Shown here piece by piece: positions 1-9,828 of a DNA stretch of 64,000 bases. Origin of the DNA: Dichetophora obliterata (taxonomy: Eukaryota > Arthropoda > Insecta > Diptera > Sciomyzidae); contig OY986439.1 of NCBI GenBank assembly GCA_963920525.1, positions 212,019,500-212,083,499 on the forward strand, in the 5' to 3' direction. A model generated the notes under the pieces. It saw only the letters and a list, made by a program, of their open reading frames with translations. It did not search any database and was not told the origin of the DNA. How positions within the stretch are numbered: the first letter of the stretch is position 1; the number at the start of each line of letters is the position of its first letter. Position numbers and translations under genes: made by a program.

Positions 1-734
1 ATTAAAAATTAAAAATTAAAAATTAAAAATTAAAAATTAAAAATTAAAAATTAAAAATTAAAAATTAAAAATTAAAAATTAAAAATTAAAAATTAAAAAT
101 TAAAAATTAAAAATTAAAAATTAAAAATTAAAAATTAAAAATTAAAATTAAAAATTAAAAATTAAAAATTAAAAATTAAAAATTAAAAATTAAAAATTAA
201 AAATTAAAAATTAAAAATTAAAAATTAAAAATTAAAAATTAAAAATTAAAAATTAAAAATTAAAAATTAAAAATTAAAAATTAAAAATTAAAAATTAAAA
301 ATTAAAAATTAAAAATTAAAAATTAAAAATTAAAAATTAAAAATTAAAAATTAAAAATTAAAAATTAAAAATTAAAAATTAAAAATTAAAAATTAAAAAT
401 TAAAAACTAAAAACTAAAAATTGAAAATTTAAAATTGAAAATTGAAAATTAAAAATTGAAAATTCAAAATTCAAAATTCAAAACTAAAAACTAAAAATTT
501 AATATAAAAAATTAAAAATAAAAATTAAATATCAAAAATTAAAAATTGAAAATGAAAAATTAAAAATTAAAAATTAAAAATTAAAAATTAAAAATTAAAA
601 AATTAAAAATTAAAAAATTAAAAATCAAAATAAAAATTAAAAGTTAAAAGTTAAAAATTAAAAAGTAAAAAGAAAAAATTAAAAATTTAAAATTAAAAAT
701 TAAAAATTAAAAATTAAAAATTAAAAATTAAAAA
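1..734. repeat. Heptamer satellite (TTAAAAA)n, then degenerate variants
   Basis: Positions 1 to about 405 are an almost perfect head-to-tail array of the 7-bp unit TTAAAAA, with one shortened unit near 141. From about 406 to 734 the same unit is degraded by point changes (TTGAAAA, TTCAAAA, CTAAAAA) and small length changes, then returns to clean units just before 735. The array runs off the left edge of the window. No coding potential. Confidence 0.95.
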
Positions 735-1014
735 TTACAAATTACAAATTACAAATTACAAATTACAAATTACAAATTACAAATTACAAATTACAAATTA
801 CAAATTACAAATTACAAATTACAAATTACAAATTACAAATTACAAATTACAAATTACAAATTACAAATTACAAATTACAAATTACAAATTACAAATTATA
901 AATTACAAATTACAAATTACAAATTACAAATTACAAATTACAAATTACAAATTACAAATTACAAATTACAAATTACAAATTACAAATTACAAATTACAAA
1001 TTACAAATTACAAA
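735..1014. repeat. Heptamer satellite (TTACAAA)n, about 40 units
   Basis: The satellite switches at 735 from TTAAAAA to TTACAAA and keeps the new unit for 280 bp (40 units) with a single variant near 895. The variant block has spread as a block, which fits local unequal exchange or slippage after one A-to-C change. Confidence 0.95.
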
Positions 1015-1781
1015 TTAAAAATGAAAAAATTAAAATTAAAAGTTAAAAATGAAAAATTAAAAATTAAAAATTAAGAATGAAGAATTAAAAATTAAAAAGT
1101 CAAAATTAAAAATTTAAAGTTATAAATTTAAAATTTAAAATAACTTATAACAACTGTTTAAAACAGAATCAAAAATAATGACCTTAATTTTTAAACAATA
1201 TTGGCCTTATATTAATTTTTTATTTTAAAGAATATGAAAAAATAAAAATAATTAAAATGAAGTAAAGATTGAAAAAAATTTTGAAACAAAGAATAGATAA
1301 CATAGAGAAGTAAGAAAGTAAAAAGCTATTGAGTAGAGAAAAATGAAAAGATAGATTGCCTAAAAGGACCTCTCTCAGTGACCTCCCTAGATTTTTTTAT
1401 GAATTTTTTTGAAACTTTATCGTATTTTTATATTATAATATACCACATCACTAAAGTAAAACAACCTTCAGTAATTTAATTAATATTAAGTAATAATGTA
1501 AATAATAAAAAGGAAAAATTTTAAAATGTATTAACATTTTCTTACTGATCAATACATATTCAGATATTTTAAACTTATTGTGAAAGTTAATTGCTTTTCT
1601 TACACAAGAACAATATTGAGTTTTTTTACATTTAATAAAAAATTGCTTATGAATAAAACAATACTTAAACATTAATGTTTTTCTATATATATATACAAAT
1701 TTCAAGCATTTTGGTATTTTTTTAAAATGACTTGACAAAATTTATCGTTACCTATTTCGAAAATAAAATATCTTAAAACTA
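1015..1781. other. AT-rich flank without recognisable gene
   Basis: The heptamer decays into irregular A/T-rich sequence to about 1135. After that nothing is recognisable. A 95-codon open frame on the minus strand (1451-1738) is low complexity and matches no family I know, so I do not call it a gene. Confidence 0.6.
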
Positions 1782-1792
1782 ACTCTTCCGAT

Positions 1793-2144
1793 GGCGGCCT
1801 CGATAGCCTAGTAGTAGCGCGCTTGACTGTTGCTTAGGGGTCCCGAGTTCGAATCCTGACCAGGCCATGGTCCTACGCTTTAACCTTTCTTTCCTTATTC
1901 CTAATCAAAGGAACTTAAAAAGACATCAATTTACGAAGAAAAGTTGTATTTGGTGGTGGTTGGAAAAGTTTGTGGAGAGGAACGCTTAGTAACTTGGTTT
2001 GACTGAGATCAAGGCATAACACTTGCTTCAGATTCATCACATGTTTCTAAAGCTTTCTGCCACATTAAGAACATTCTACACAATAGTTTTGCTTGATTGC
2101 AATTTGGTCTAAGTGGGCTGGTGTGAAGACCTTAATCTAACCTT
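1793..2144 (+). mobile_element. tRNA-derived SINE, copy 1
   Basis: The head (1793-1868) reads like a tRNA: an A-box-like stretch TAGCCTAGTAGTAGCGCG and a B-box GAGTTCGAATCC, the two internal promoter parts used by RNA polymerase III. An unrelated body follows, and the copy ends in CTAACCTT. It is flanked by an 11-bp direct repeat, ACTCTTCCGAT, at 1782-1792 and 2145-2155, the expected target-site duplication of a retroposed copy. A second copy lies at 62577-62942 and shares head, body (GTGGAGAGGAACGCTTAG) and tail. Copy 1 lacks the GGTATCACAA block seen in copy 2, so it is diverged or partly deleted. I do not assign the parent tRNA. The 5' arm looks somewhat like tRNA-Asp. Confidence 0.88.
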
Positions 2145-2159
2145 ACTCTTCCGATCAGC

Positions 2160-2745
2160 TCTAAAAGTAGAAAAACTTGTTCATGTTATACGTTTTTTGA
2201 GAACATAGTATAAAAATCTCTCGCGACGCTATACTCTTCATTAAAAAAATTGTTTCTTTAAACTTAAACTTAGCTGATCTTTGCGATATCTTTTATAGCC
2301 TTAAACTTGTTTGTAGCTTTAAATATTTTTTTAAGGAAGACAATAGATCAAAAATTGTTTAGAAAGTTGTTGGAAGTATATCGTTCATATTTGGTTAAAG
2401 CAAAATTGCTCGATCTTCATTGATCGTTCAAATCCCGTACATGCCGAATATCTAATTTCCACCAAAACCACTTATTCTTTAAACGAATATATCATAACGC
2501 AATATTCTTGATAAAAAATATCGTATCTTTTAATATAAATTTTGCTGATCTTTACGAGTGTTCTTATAGCTATAAATATGCTAGCATTATTAAACCTTTC
2601 CACAAAAGAAAATAGTAATTTTCCAATTTATCAAAATTGTTAAGACATTTATTTAGACCTCAATAAAAAATAATAGCAAAATTTTTAGATCTTCATCGAT
2701 CGTTCAAATTTCGATTATGCCCAATATGAAGTTCTACCGAAAAAC
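2160..2745. repeat. Diverged tandem duplication, about 275 bp
   Basis: Two adjacent diverged copies share blocks such as GCTGATCTTTRCGA (2273 and 2544) and GATCTTCATYGATCGTTCAA (2412 and 2688), each offset by 271-276 bp. Between these blocks similarity is low. Function unknown. Confidence 0.6.
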
Positions 2746-3777
2746 ATTCCGAAAAAAACCTCTCTCAAACAGCAATTCGACAAAACTATCGGTAACTGAT
2801 TAACACATGTCAAAGTTTATACAGTCGTTTATTTTCACTCTGTTCGAAATAATTAATAAATTTTTAATTTGAAGAAAACCAATTTTTTTTTCCTGTTGTT
2901 GCTTATTTTGTGCTGACAAGATTAAAAATCAATAGAGTCGGTAGAGAAATACAACAACAACAATAGTAGCAAAATACATATCTGCCTCGACATTGCTTAG
3001 AAAAATATTGATGATAATGGATTTGCTTGCTTAGTTGTTGTCATTTTAAGTGCTATAGATTTTGCCGGTCTCAAATAATATAAGAGCAAAGCATAATTAT
3101 TGTCAGAAAAAATCATATGTTTTTTTCTTTTTATGGTTGATTCCGAAAATTTCGATTTCAGTTTAGTTAGTTAAAGTTAATTGCTGCCGGTATGCACGCA
3201 ATTTTACGGGCTACGCTGGCTGAAGAAAAATTGTTTTACATATTGATTTCCGTAGTAACAATATTGAGAAGTTCGAAAATTTCAAGTCCATACAAAACAG
3301 CTTTTTCTGTGTTGTATTTTGGAGACAGATATTCGATAAAGTGCTGTGCTAACAAAAAAATTTTTGAATGTTTATATGCGTAAATCAATGGCATTTATGA
3401 AAAGTTTTTATACGATATTTTATAAACGAAAGTGCTACAAACTTAATAAACTTTATAAGTAAAATAGTTCAGAGTGATTGTTATTTCTTATAACTAAGAC
3501 TAGTTGCTTAGAAAAGCTTAGAAAGCATATCCCAGCATGAAGCTTATATTAAAAGCTTTTGAAAGTTTTTACTTTAGAGCACTTGGAAAAGATCTCAATA
3601 TTTTCAAAACTGTCGGTTGTAACATTTCTGTACAAGAGATGGACAAGAGTTAAAAAAAATGACAAGATAGCTTCGAACTATTTTCAAATTTCAAGTTCGA
3701 ATTCTTCATTCCAACATTGTTTTAGAAAAACAGAAATGTTAATGTTCGAAACTTGGCCAGAACGCAAATTACTAAAA
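2746..3777. other. No gene or element recognised
   Basis: AT-rich unique-looking sequence with CAA/TTG tracts near 2890-2970. Two short open frames (3192-3383, 3559-3852) have no recognisable domain. I see no convincing splice or promoter structure. Confidence 0.5.
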
Positions 3778-3921
3778 TCGCCTCATTTTGTATCACGAAA
3801 AAATGCAAACCAACGACAAGCAATACACGAGAAGCAACATAATTTTGTATAGAATAAAGTATTGCTTCTCATGTCTTGCTTGACGTTGGAGTGCTTTTTC
3901 GAAATACAAATAAAGCGCTAA
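3778..3921. repeat. Imperfect inverted repeat (hairpin)
   Basis: The arms are about 60 bp each. The inner parts (3809-3837 and 3863-3891) match at roughly 24 of 28 positions around CAAGCAA...GAGAAGCAA. The outer parts (ATTTTGTAT..CGAAAAA and its partner) are weaker. The loop is about 25 nt. It could be a small foldback element or the end of a longer one. No target duplication was found. Confidence 0.55.
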
Positions 3922-4043
3922 CATTTACTGAAAATCTGTTTATATTAATTATTTTGTATTCGAAGTTCCAAATTTATAAAAGCTCAAAATATATTTTTAA
4001 CTAAATGAAAAAATGTAAATTTCTTGTTCGCATTGCTAATAAC

Positions 4044-4601
4044 CAGGGCTCGGATTTTGATGACCTAAAAAACTGTAGAAAATGACCTAAAAAAAATGAC
4101 AAAAAGTACCTAAAAACTGCAGAAAATTACATTAAAACTGACTAAAATTATCTAAAAAACGCAAAAAAATTACATAAAAAATAAAGATTTAAAAATAAAA
4201 CATTGCTAAATTTAAAATGTATTGTATAAAATTTTAATACATAGCGCTACAATATATTACAAACTACATTTTTAAGTTATTAACATTGAAGGAACGTCGA
4301 TTGTCTGGCAAAATGTTTTTGTAAACAGAAAAATTTCTTTCTACTTCTGCACTGACGATAGGAAAATATTTAAAAGACGATATGTCATCGGATGTAAGCT
4401 CCTCTTTTAATTTCATAGTATTAATTTCATAAATCTAGAAAAAATTACTTTAAAACTAAAACCGATAAAAAATGACGATAAAATGACCTAAAAACTTTTC
4501 ATATTTGGAATTTAGGAAAGATAAATGGACGTTCTAGATAACCAGGAAATGTCTTAGAAGCAGCAGAAAAAAGATTACATGTCGTCGAAATCCTAGCTCT
4601 G
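4044..4601 (-). mobile_element. Internally deleted hAT element with perfect 8-bp duplication
   Basis: The terminal inverted repeats begin CAGGGCTCGGATTT at 4044 and, read from the other end, CAGAGCTAGGATTT at 4601. They match over about 21 bp with three differences. The element is bounded by the identical 8-bp direct repeat CTAATAAC (4036-4043 and 4602-4609), the duplication size typical of hAT transposons, and the CAGRG start is also hAT-like. At 558 bp it is far shorter than an autonomous hAT of 2.5 kb or more. It keeps only the 3' end of a transposase gene, on the minus strand. Confidence 0.9.
4264..4438 (-). pseudogene. hAT transposase C-terminal dimerisation segment
   Basis: The minus strand reads an uninterrupted stretch of roughly 55 codons ending at a TAG at 4264-4266. 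It contains KYFPIVSAEVERNFSVYK followed by NRRSFNVNNLK. This is the signature of the hAT C-terminal dimerisation domain (family pattern P-I-x-S-x-x-V-E-R-x-F-S). Nothing upstream in the element encodes the BED finger or RNase H-like catalytic core, so this is a remnant inside the deleted element at 4044-4601. In an active transposase this part mediates multimer formation. I infer no function for the fragment. Confidence 0.85.
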
Positions 4602-4960
4602 CTAATAACATATTTTTATAAATATAACGAAATGAATTTGCTTGGATTTGAAATTCAAAATTTGAAATTTAGCGATAATAATCGTTGTCGTTATCGGTCA
4701 TTGTGCGTGCCACGTTCATAGAAAATTACTGTTTTCGCTTACTAACGATATCGAAAATCGTCGTTAACTCGTTTGGGAATTCCACAACAGAAATACCAAA
4801 AAACATTGCATAAATTCGTTTTTATCTAAGATTTTGAAACATAAAAGCCTTGCTTAAAAGTATATGTGCTCTACTGTGCACTTTGTCTTTCGATATTGAT
4901 ATCACTTTTAGTCACAAAAGTTCAAAATAGTTTTATGTTCGAAAATTTTTTAAAACTCAA
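4602..4960. other. Spacer between two hAT relics
   Basis: No open frame or repeat recognised. AT-rich, with CGATAT-containing stretches. Confidence 0.5.
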
Positions 4961-5531
4961 ACCCATTGGGTGGTGTGAATAAAATCCAAGTGGACACTCT
5001 GAGAGGATTCTCTTGAGAAGAGTGTTTCGTCCAGAGAGAATACTCAATTCGGTGTGAATAAAAATTCCCTCAAATTGCTTGCACTCACTCAGTCATTATG
5101 AGATGAGAAATGTCAATTTAAGCAGTCAAATCATTGGCGTCGGAAGCGGGGGGAAAGGACCCACTTTTTTCTCAGTGTTTTCTTTCTCCATTTTCTTTCT
5201 CAGTGTTTGCAAAAAGATAGAACAAAATGTAGAGTTTCTACTGCAAGCCCACCACTTCAGATTAAAAGCACCCTTAAGTATGTAGCTTAATGCTTGTTAA
5301 TTTTGCAACTCTGGTAAGAAAAAATTTGACATGTTCTTAGGGGCTTTCCATATTGGACGACATGTAGTACGATAAGTTAGATGGAAAACTAATGGGACTA
5401 TTTGATTGAGGGTTCGAACGATCCAACTTGTAAAGCAACATCATTAATTGCAAGTTCTCAAGCAGAACACATCCGGGTAATAGCTAAGCAACTTTTAGAT
5501 GCCCTAACAATTGAGCAGTAATTTTACATAA

Positions 5532-6420
5532 TTGTACAATATTGTACAATCAGCAAAAAAAAAAACCAAAAATTTCGACTATCGTTTTAGCTTACGCATG
5601 GTACTACATGTTGTACAATCTGCCATGTTGGTCCAATGTTTTGGACCATGCGAAAGCCCCTACTGTGAATTAGCTGATGAAAATCCACCTCGACGCTTTG
5701 AAGAAACATCAAATCCGGTTCCTTCAGTACAGTTGCCATTATATGATCGGCTACGAAAAGATTATTTCGAAATTTTAGATCTTCCCTTAAATGAGATAAC
5801 GGCTAGATTCGTTCAAATAGGTTGATATCTTACTTTTTTTTTTATTTTTGCAAGTTTACACCAGCTTCACTCAACCGACTCACTTTGATTTAACATTCAG
5901 TGAGTCGGTTGAGTGAAGCTAGCGTAAACTGGCATTTTGTAAATCTTATTGTACATTTAAATAGATCTTGACACTCTGGAATCGTTGGAAAATATTGTAA
6001 TCGAAGCCTTCAACGGAAAAGTGCCTTCTGAACAAAATCTAAAAACAAAACTAGATCTTTATGCAGATGACTTTTTTGCAGATGAAATTGCTGAAGCAAT
6101 TGCCTGGCCAAACACCTTGAAATTGTAGTGGTATTGTATCACAATTTGCGAAAAATTCGGATACTGTAAAAAAACTATTAAATTAAGTTGAAAAACTTAT
6201 TGCTTTGCTTTTGACTGTGCCTGCATCAGCAGCTTCATCTGAGCGTTCTTTTAGTGCACTAAGACGTAACTTAAAACGTATCTTCGAGCAACTATGACAC
6301 AAAAACGACTCACTCATGCGGCACTTATACACATTCACAAAGATAAAACCGAAGAATTGAATTCGATGGAGGTGGTGAAAGTGTTTGTTTCTCGCAAGGA
6401 CAGAAAGAAACATTTTGGAA
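5532..6420 (+). pseudogene. Broken hAT transposase (ZMYM1-like type)
   Basis: Three blocks can be read on the plus strand. Block 1 (5600-5820) includes ENPPRRFEET and PLYDRLRKDYFEILDLPLNE, as in the middle of ZMYM1-type hAT transposases. Block 2 (5965-6129) begins LDTLESLENIVIEAFNG and ends at a TAG. Block 3 (6195-6420) holds the dimerisation motif VPASAASSERSFSALRR, then after a frameshift near 6290 TMTQKRLTHAALIHIHKD. Blocks 1 and 2 join in frame if 5821-5964 is removed. Stops and a frameshift make the gene inactive. The family assignment rests on the ASSERSFSALRR signature and the block order. Confidence 0.82.
5821..5964 (+). other. Intron-like insertion with a 32-bp hairpin inside the hAT relic
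   Basis: This 144-bp segment begins GT at 5821 and ends AG at 5964. Removing it restores the hAT reading frame across ...ARFVQI|DLDTLE.... It contains a strong stem-loop: arms 5853-5884 and 5899-5930 pair at 30 of 32 positions with a 14-nt loop. The short direct repeat AAATAG sits at both edges (about 5815-5820 and 5959-5964). It could be an ordinary intron, or a small foldback insertion whose target duplication supplied the splice sites. Confidence 0.65.
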
Positions 6421-7554
6421 TAATTTAAATTGATATAACTTTTTGTATCTTATTGCATTTAAACCATGTAAAGATATACCTAGTCTTGCTTTATAAAAGC
6501 AACCATTATTTCTTATATTTTCATATTACCATATGAAAGATCCTTTAAAGAATGATCTCTAATATTAAAATTGGAAGAACTTTTAAAAATAATGAAATTT
6601 TAATATTTTTTATATATTTTTATATTTTTTTTATTTTAAACTAAAATAAAAAAGTTGTTTATTCACATTCATGTTTCTTTGAAGAAATTTTGGTGAACTT
6701 TTTTTTGCACCACCATTTGTACTGCCCCCCATTTTTACTGACCCCCCAGATGAAATTAGCTTTCGACGCGCTTGAGTTAAATTGATGCATGAAATAATCA
6801 AACAGGACAGTAAATCGTAAAAATTGGAAAAAAATAAGTATGTTTGTGATTATAGAAACGGGCAAAAGAAAATTTTCTAATATTCGATGCAGGCGAAAAT
6901 TTTAAATCATTGTACTTATTTGATTTCGATAACGTGCAATAGCTAAGCAATTATCTCTTGTTCGATGATGCTACAGAAACTCGTGGTGAGGCAATTCCAA
7001 AAGTTGAAAGGATGAAAATGTTCCTAAGATCACTTTATTACTTATTTACATCATTAAAATTACATATTTTTCTTTTTTTTTCTACATTTTTTTCGAGAAA
7101 TTCCTCATCCGCACTCACACAAACAGAGATTCCGAATTTGAACTTTATTCACACCAAAGTTGAGAGCCCTCTCAAATGTCAAAAAGTAGGAGTGGAGTAT
7201 TTTCGTCAAGCTTTTCGAAAGTAGATTTTATTCACCCTAAATTGAGTGTTCTCTTTAAAATCATGAGTAAACACTCGCACTCAGTTTATATTCACACCAC
7301 CCATTAGGGTAGGTCGCCTTATATGGGATAAAATTTTATATAAAGACACCCCCTAGAATAAAAGCTTACCTCGAAAGGATTTTAGCACTATACTTTTTTT
7401 AAAGGGTGTCCCAAAAAACAGGCAAAACTACCTTTTAGTTATAGCTTTGGTATTTTAAGTCATATTAAAACTTTAGTTTAGCATATGAATAGGTCTCAAA
7501 GAATACTTTATCGTGTTGTTTGGTGTCGTAGGTCTCAAATATCATATTTCAGTA

Positions 7555-8500
7555 TACAGGGTTGCCAATATTCGAAGCGCCCATTTTATTTTTAAATAAA
7601 TCAAAGAAACCACAATTTTTTGTCTGTTCGTCATGAATATCATTTAATTGGGTTCAAGTAGATTTGCTTACATTATTTCTTGAATATGATATCTCGTAAA
7701 TGGTCGCCATTGGCCTCTACGACATATTGTGCCCGTTTTGCAGCATTTTCCATGGTTTTCTTCAACATTTCGATGGGAATGGCGGTTATTTCTTGACGGA
7801 TGTTGGTTTTCAGCTCTTCTAGGGTCTTTGGCTTGTTGACGTAAACCTTTGATTTCAAATAACCCCACAAAAAGAAGTCTGGAGGCGTTAAATCTGGTGA
7901 TCTTGGCGGCCAATCGAAATCACCATTTTTTGACATCAAACGGCCAGGGAACAATTGCTTCAAAAAATCGATTGTAGTGCGGTTTGTGTGTGGTGGCGCG
8001 CCGTCTTGCTGAAACCAGTAGTGCCTGATACGCTTTCGACGAACGATTGGCATGAAAAAATTGTTTATCATATCGCGATAATGCTCCTGATTGACAGTAA
8101 CTCTGTGGCCATTATCATCTTCGAAAAAGAACGGCCCAATGAGCATTTTAGCACAAACGCCGCACCAAACAGTGACTTTTGCATCGTGAAGAGGTACCTC
8201 TTGAATCTCTTGTGGATTTTCAGTGGCATAAATACGGCAATTTTGTTTGTTTACCGTTCCGTTCAACTGAAAATGAGCTTCATCGCTCATTTTTTGAAAG
8301 CACGTTGAGTTTTCACTATTGACTTGTTTTGTTGAATGTAAATTTCAACAATTTTAGAGCGTTCGCGTGGCGTGTACTGTTCCATTGTAAACATTTGCTT
8401 GGAATGACGCTTCAAACGCGGTATGTCATTAGTCGATTTGGCATCACTGCGGAAAGTTACAGTGTTGCCAGATGGGCGCTTCGAATATTGGCAACCCGTA
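7555..8500 (-). mobile_element. Deleted mariner element, DD41D (rosa-like) group
   Basis: The terminal inverted repeats share GGGTTGCCAATATTCGAAGC and a few more bases at each end (left 7557-7584, right 8472-8498), and differ by one base near the tip. TA lies at both borders, as expected for Tc1/mariner. The element is about 945 bp. The transposase is on the minus strand and has lost an internal segment, so this is a non-autonomous copy. It sits inside the foldback element 7307-9345. Confidence 0.88.
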
Positions 8501-8508
8501 TATTGCAA
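7673..8508 (-). pseudogene. DD41D mariner transposase, internally deleted and frameshifted
   Basis: The N-terminal part (8508-8290) has the helix-turn-helix start seen in this group (EQYTPRERSKIVEIYIQQNK...TQRAFKK). It stops at 8287-8289, and the catalytic part (8290-7673, 205 codons) begins immediately in another frame. About 100 residues normally lying between these parts are missing, so a deletion created the junction. Catalytic residues visible are Asp in MSDEAHF, Asp in WFQQDGAPPHT and Asp in SPDLTPPDFFLWG. The last two are separated by 41 residues, hence DD41D. The C-terminus LRDIIFKK looks complete. The DNA-binding region is truncated, so the product should be inactive. Confidence 0.88.
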
Positions 8509-8590
8509 AGCTTTTATTTAATTGCACTAGGCAACCCAAAACTTCGATTTAAAATTATTATCAAATCAAAGTTAATTAAAAATTAATATA

Positions 8591-9083
8591 CACGGTTAGA
8601 AATCTAGGAATAAATTTTATTACTTTTGGGCTTATACATATATGGTCACACCAAAATTGTATTAAAATTAAATACTGGCCAAATATTAAAATAAAGTTTT
8701 CATAAAAAAAATATTGAAATTTAATGCTCAGTTTTTACTAATTTTTAATTTTTGATTCTGTATTGAAAATTAAGTACAATAATAAATATAGTATCAAATT
8801 AATTCCAAAGGGTATAAAATATCGTTGTAATATTTGAAATGTATTAATAATAATACAAAATTGTATTGAAATATAATACAGCATGTCTTAAAAATTAATA
8901 TAATATCACAATAGTATCAAATTGATTCCAAGGGTATAAAATATCCTTGTAAAATATGAACTGTACTAAAATGAAAAACAAAATATATTTAAAAATTTTG
9001 TAATCAATTGAGAAGTATTAAATTTTAATACTTTTGAATTAAAAATCTTTGTTTTAAAATTTATTCCAAGATTTCTTACCGTG
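8591..9083. mobile_element. MITE with CACGGT ends and TA duplication
   Basis: The inverted ends match over about 28 bp: CACGGTTAGAAATCTAGGAA at 8591 and CACGGTAAGAAATCTTGGAA read from 9083. TA flanks both sides (8589-8590, 9084-9085). Inside are two diverged copies of a ~50-bp block starting GTATCAAATTRATTCCAA (about 8789 and 8918). No coding sequence. Likely a Tc1/mariner-type non-autonomous element nested in the foldback element. Confidence 0.75.
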
Positions 9084-9387
9084 TACTATTGTGAAGAAAT
9101 TAATTTACTTTATTCACTAGACAAAAGTAAAAAAGACACAAAAGTACACAGTATAGTACTCTTTGAGACCTATCCAACGATATACTGAAGTTTCTGATCG
9201 GACCAAAAATACAAAGTTTATAACTAAAAGACCATTTTGGCTGTTTGTTGGGACATCTTAAAAAAAATTTATAGTACTGAAATCTTTTCGAGGGAAGCTG
9301 TCATTCTACGGGGTGTTTTTATATATATTTGTGGTGACCCACTTTAATATACATTATTAACTTCTGTTCGCAAATGAAGCTACCAAC

Positions 9388-9655
9388 ATTTGAAGCACAG
9401 CCTCGAATAACGCTGTAAGCGACAAAATTGTAATTGTTCACTTTTATTCATTTACTAGCACTTTTCTAAATTTTTTTTTTAATTTTTTTTTTTTTTTTTT
9501 TTGGGTATGCGATAAAAATACCCCAAACTTCTCAACTGCTTACTCAGTTCTGGTTTTATATAATATAAGAAAGTAATTTAAACATGTATTCGCCAAAAAA
9601 AAACACTCTAAAAAAATGTCGCTTACAACGTTATTCGCGGCTGTGCTTCATTTAT
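9388..9655. mobile_element. Small inverted-repeat element
   Basis: Left arm 9392-9430 and right arm 9613-9651 are inverted copies (GAAGCACAGCC, GAATAACG and TGTAAGCGACA shared) with a few mismatches. The tetranucleotide ATTT borders both ends, but this is weak in AT-rich sequence. The interior is a T-rich run (about 9465-9502) with no coding capacity. Confidence 0.65.
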
Positions 9656-9828
9656 TGACGTTTGAAGCATTTTAGAGAATCAGAGCTTTTAAGCTTTTTA
9701 AAGCTTACTTCGTTTCAAGACCCTTCATGTTCGAGACTTTAAAGGTCCCAGAAGTAAATAATTCGTTACTAATTTTAAGTTTCCTAAAATGTTTTGTAAG
9801 CATTTAACAAAAAACTTTTATAAAAATT

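Larger units (their letters stand above)
4961..7310 (+). mobile_element. Decayed hAT element with inverted ends
   Basis: The ends at 4961-4980 and 7290-7310 are inverted copies of ACCCATTGGGTGGTGTGAAT, with small differences. The GGTGTGAATAAA motif recurs inside each end (about 4972 and 5051 on the left; 7148, 7229 and 7290 inverted on the right), like subterminal transposase-binding repeats. The interior carries pieces of a hAT transposase in the plus orientation (5532-6420). I could not find an identical 8-bp duplication. The right end abuts, and slightly overlaps, the next element at 7307. Confidence 0.72.
7307..9345. mobile_element. Foldback element with ~220-bp inverted arms, invaded twice
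   Basis: The left arm (7307 to about 7525) and right arm (about 9125-9345) are imperfect inverted copies. Matching blocks in the same order include GGGTAGGTCGCC / GGGTCACC, GACACCCCCTAGAAT / AACACCCCGTAGAAT, TTTTAGTTATA and ATAGGTCTCAAAGA. The space between is almost all later insertions: a mariner (7555-8500) and a MITE (8591-9083). Without those, the element would be about 600 bp, mostly arm. No transposase of its own remains. Confidence 0.72.

Noticed and set aside
1..1014. Telomere repeat
   Set aside because: The unit is TTAAAAA/TTACAAA, not TTAGG, and higher flies lack simple telomerase repeats. It looks like an interstitial satellite.
1793..1868. A functional tRNA gene
   Set aside because: Boxes A and B are present but the arms do not form a good cloverleaf, and a long body with target duplications shows it is a SINE head.
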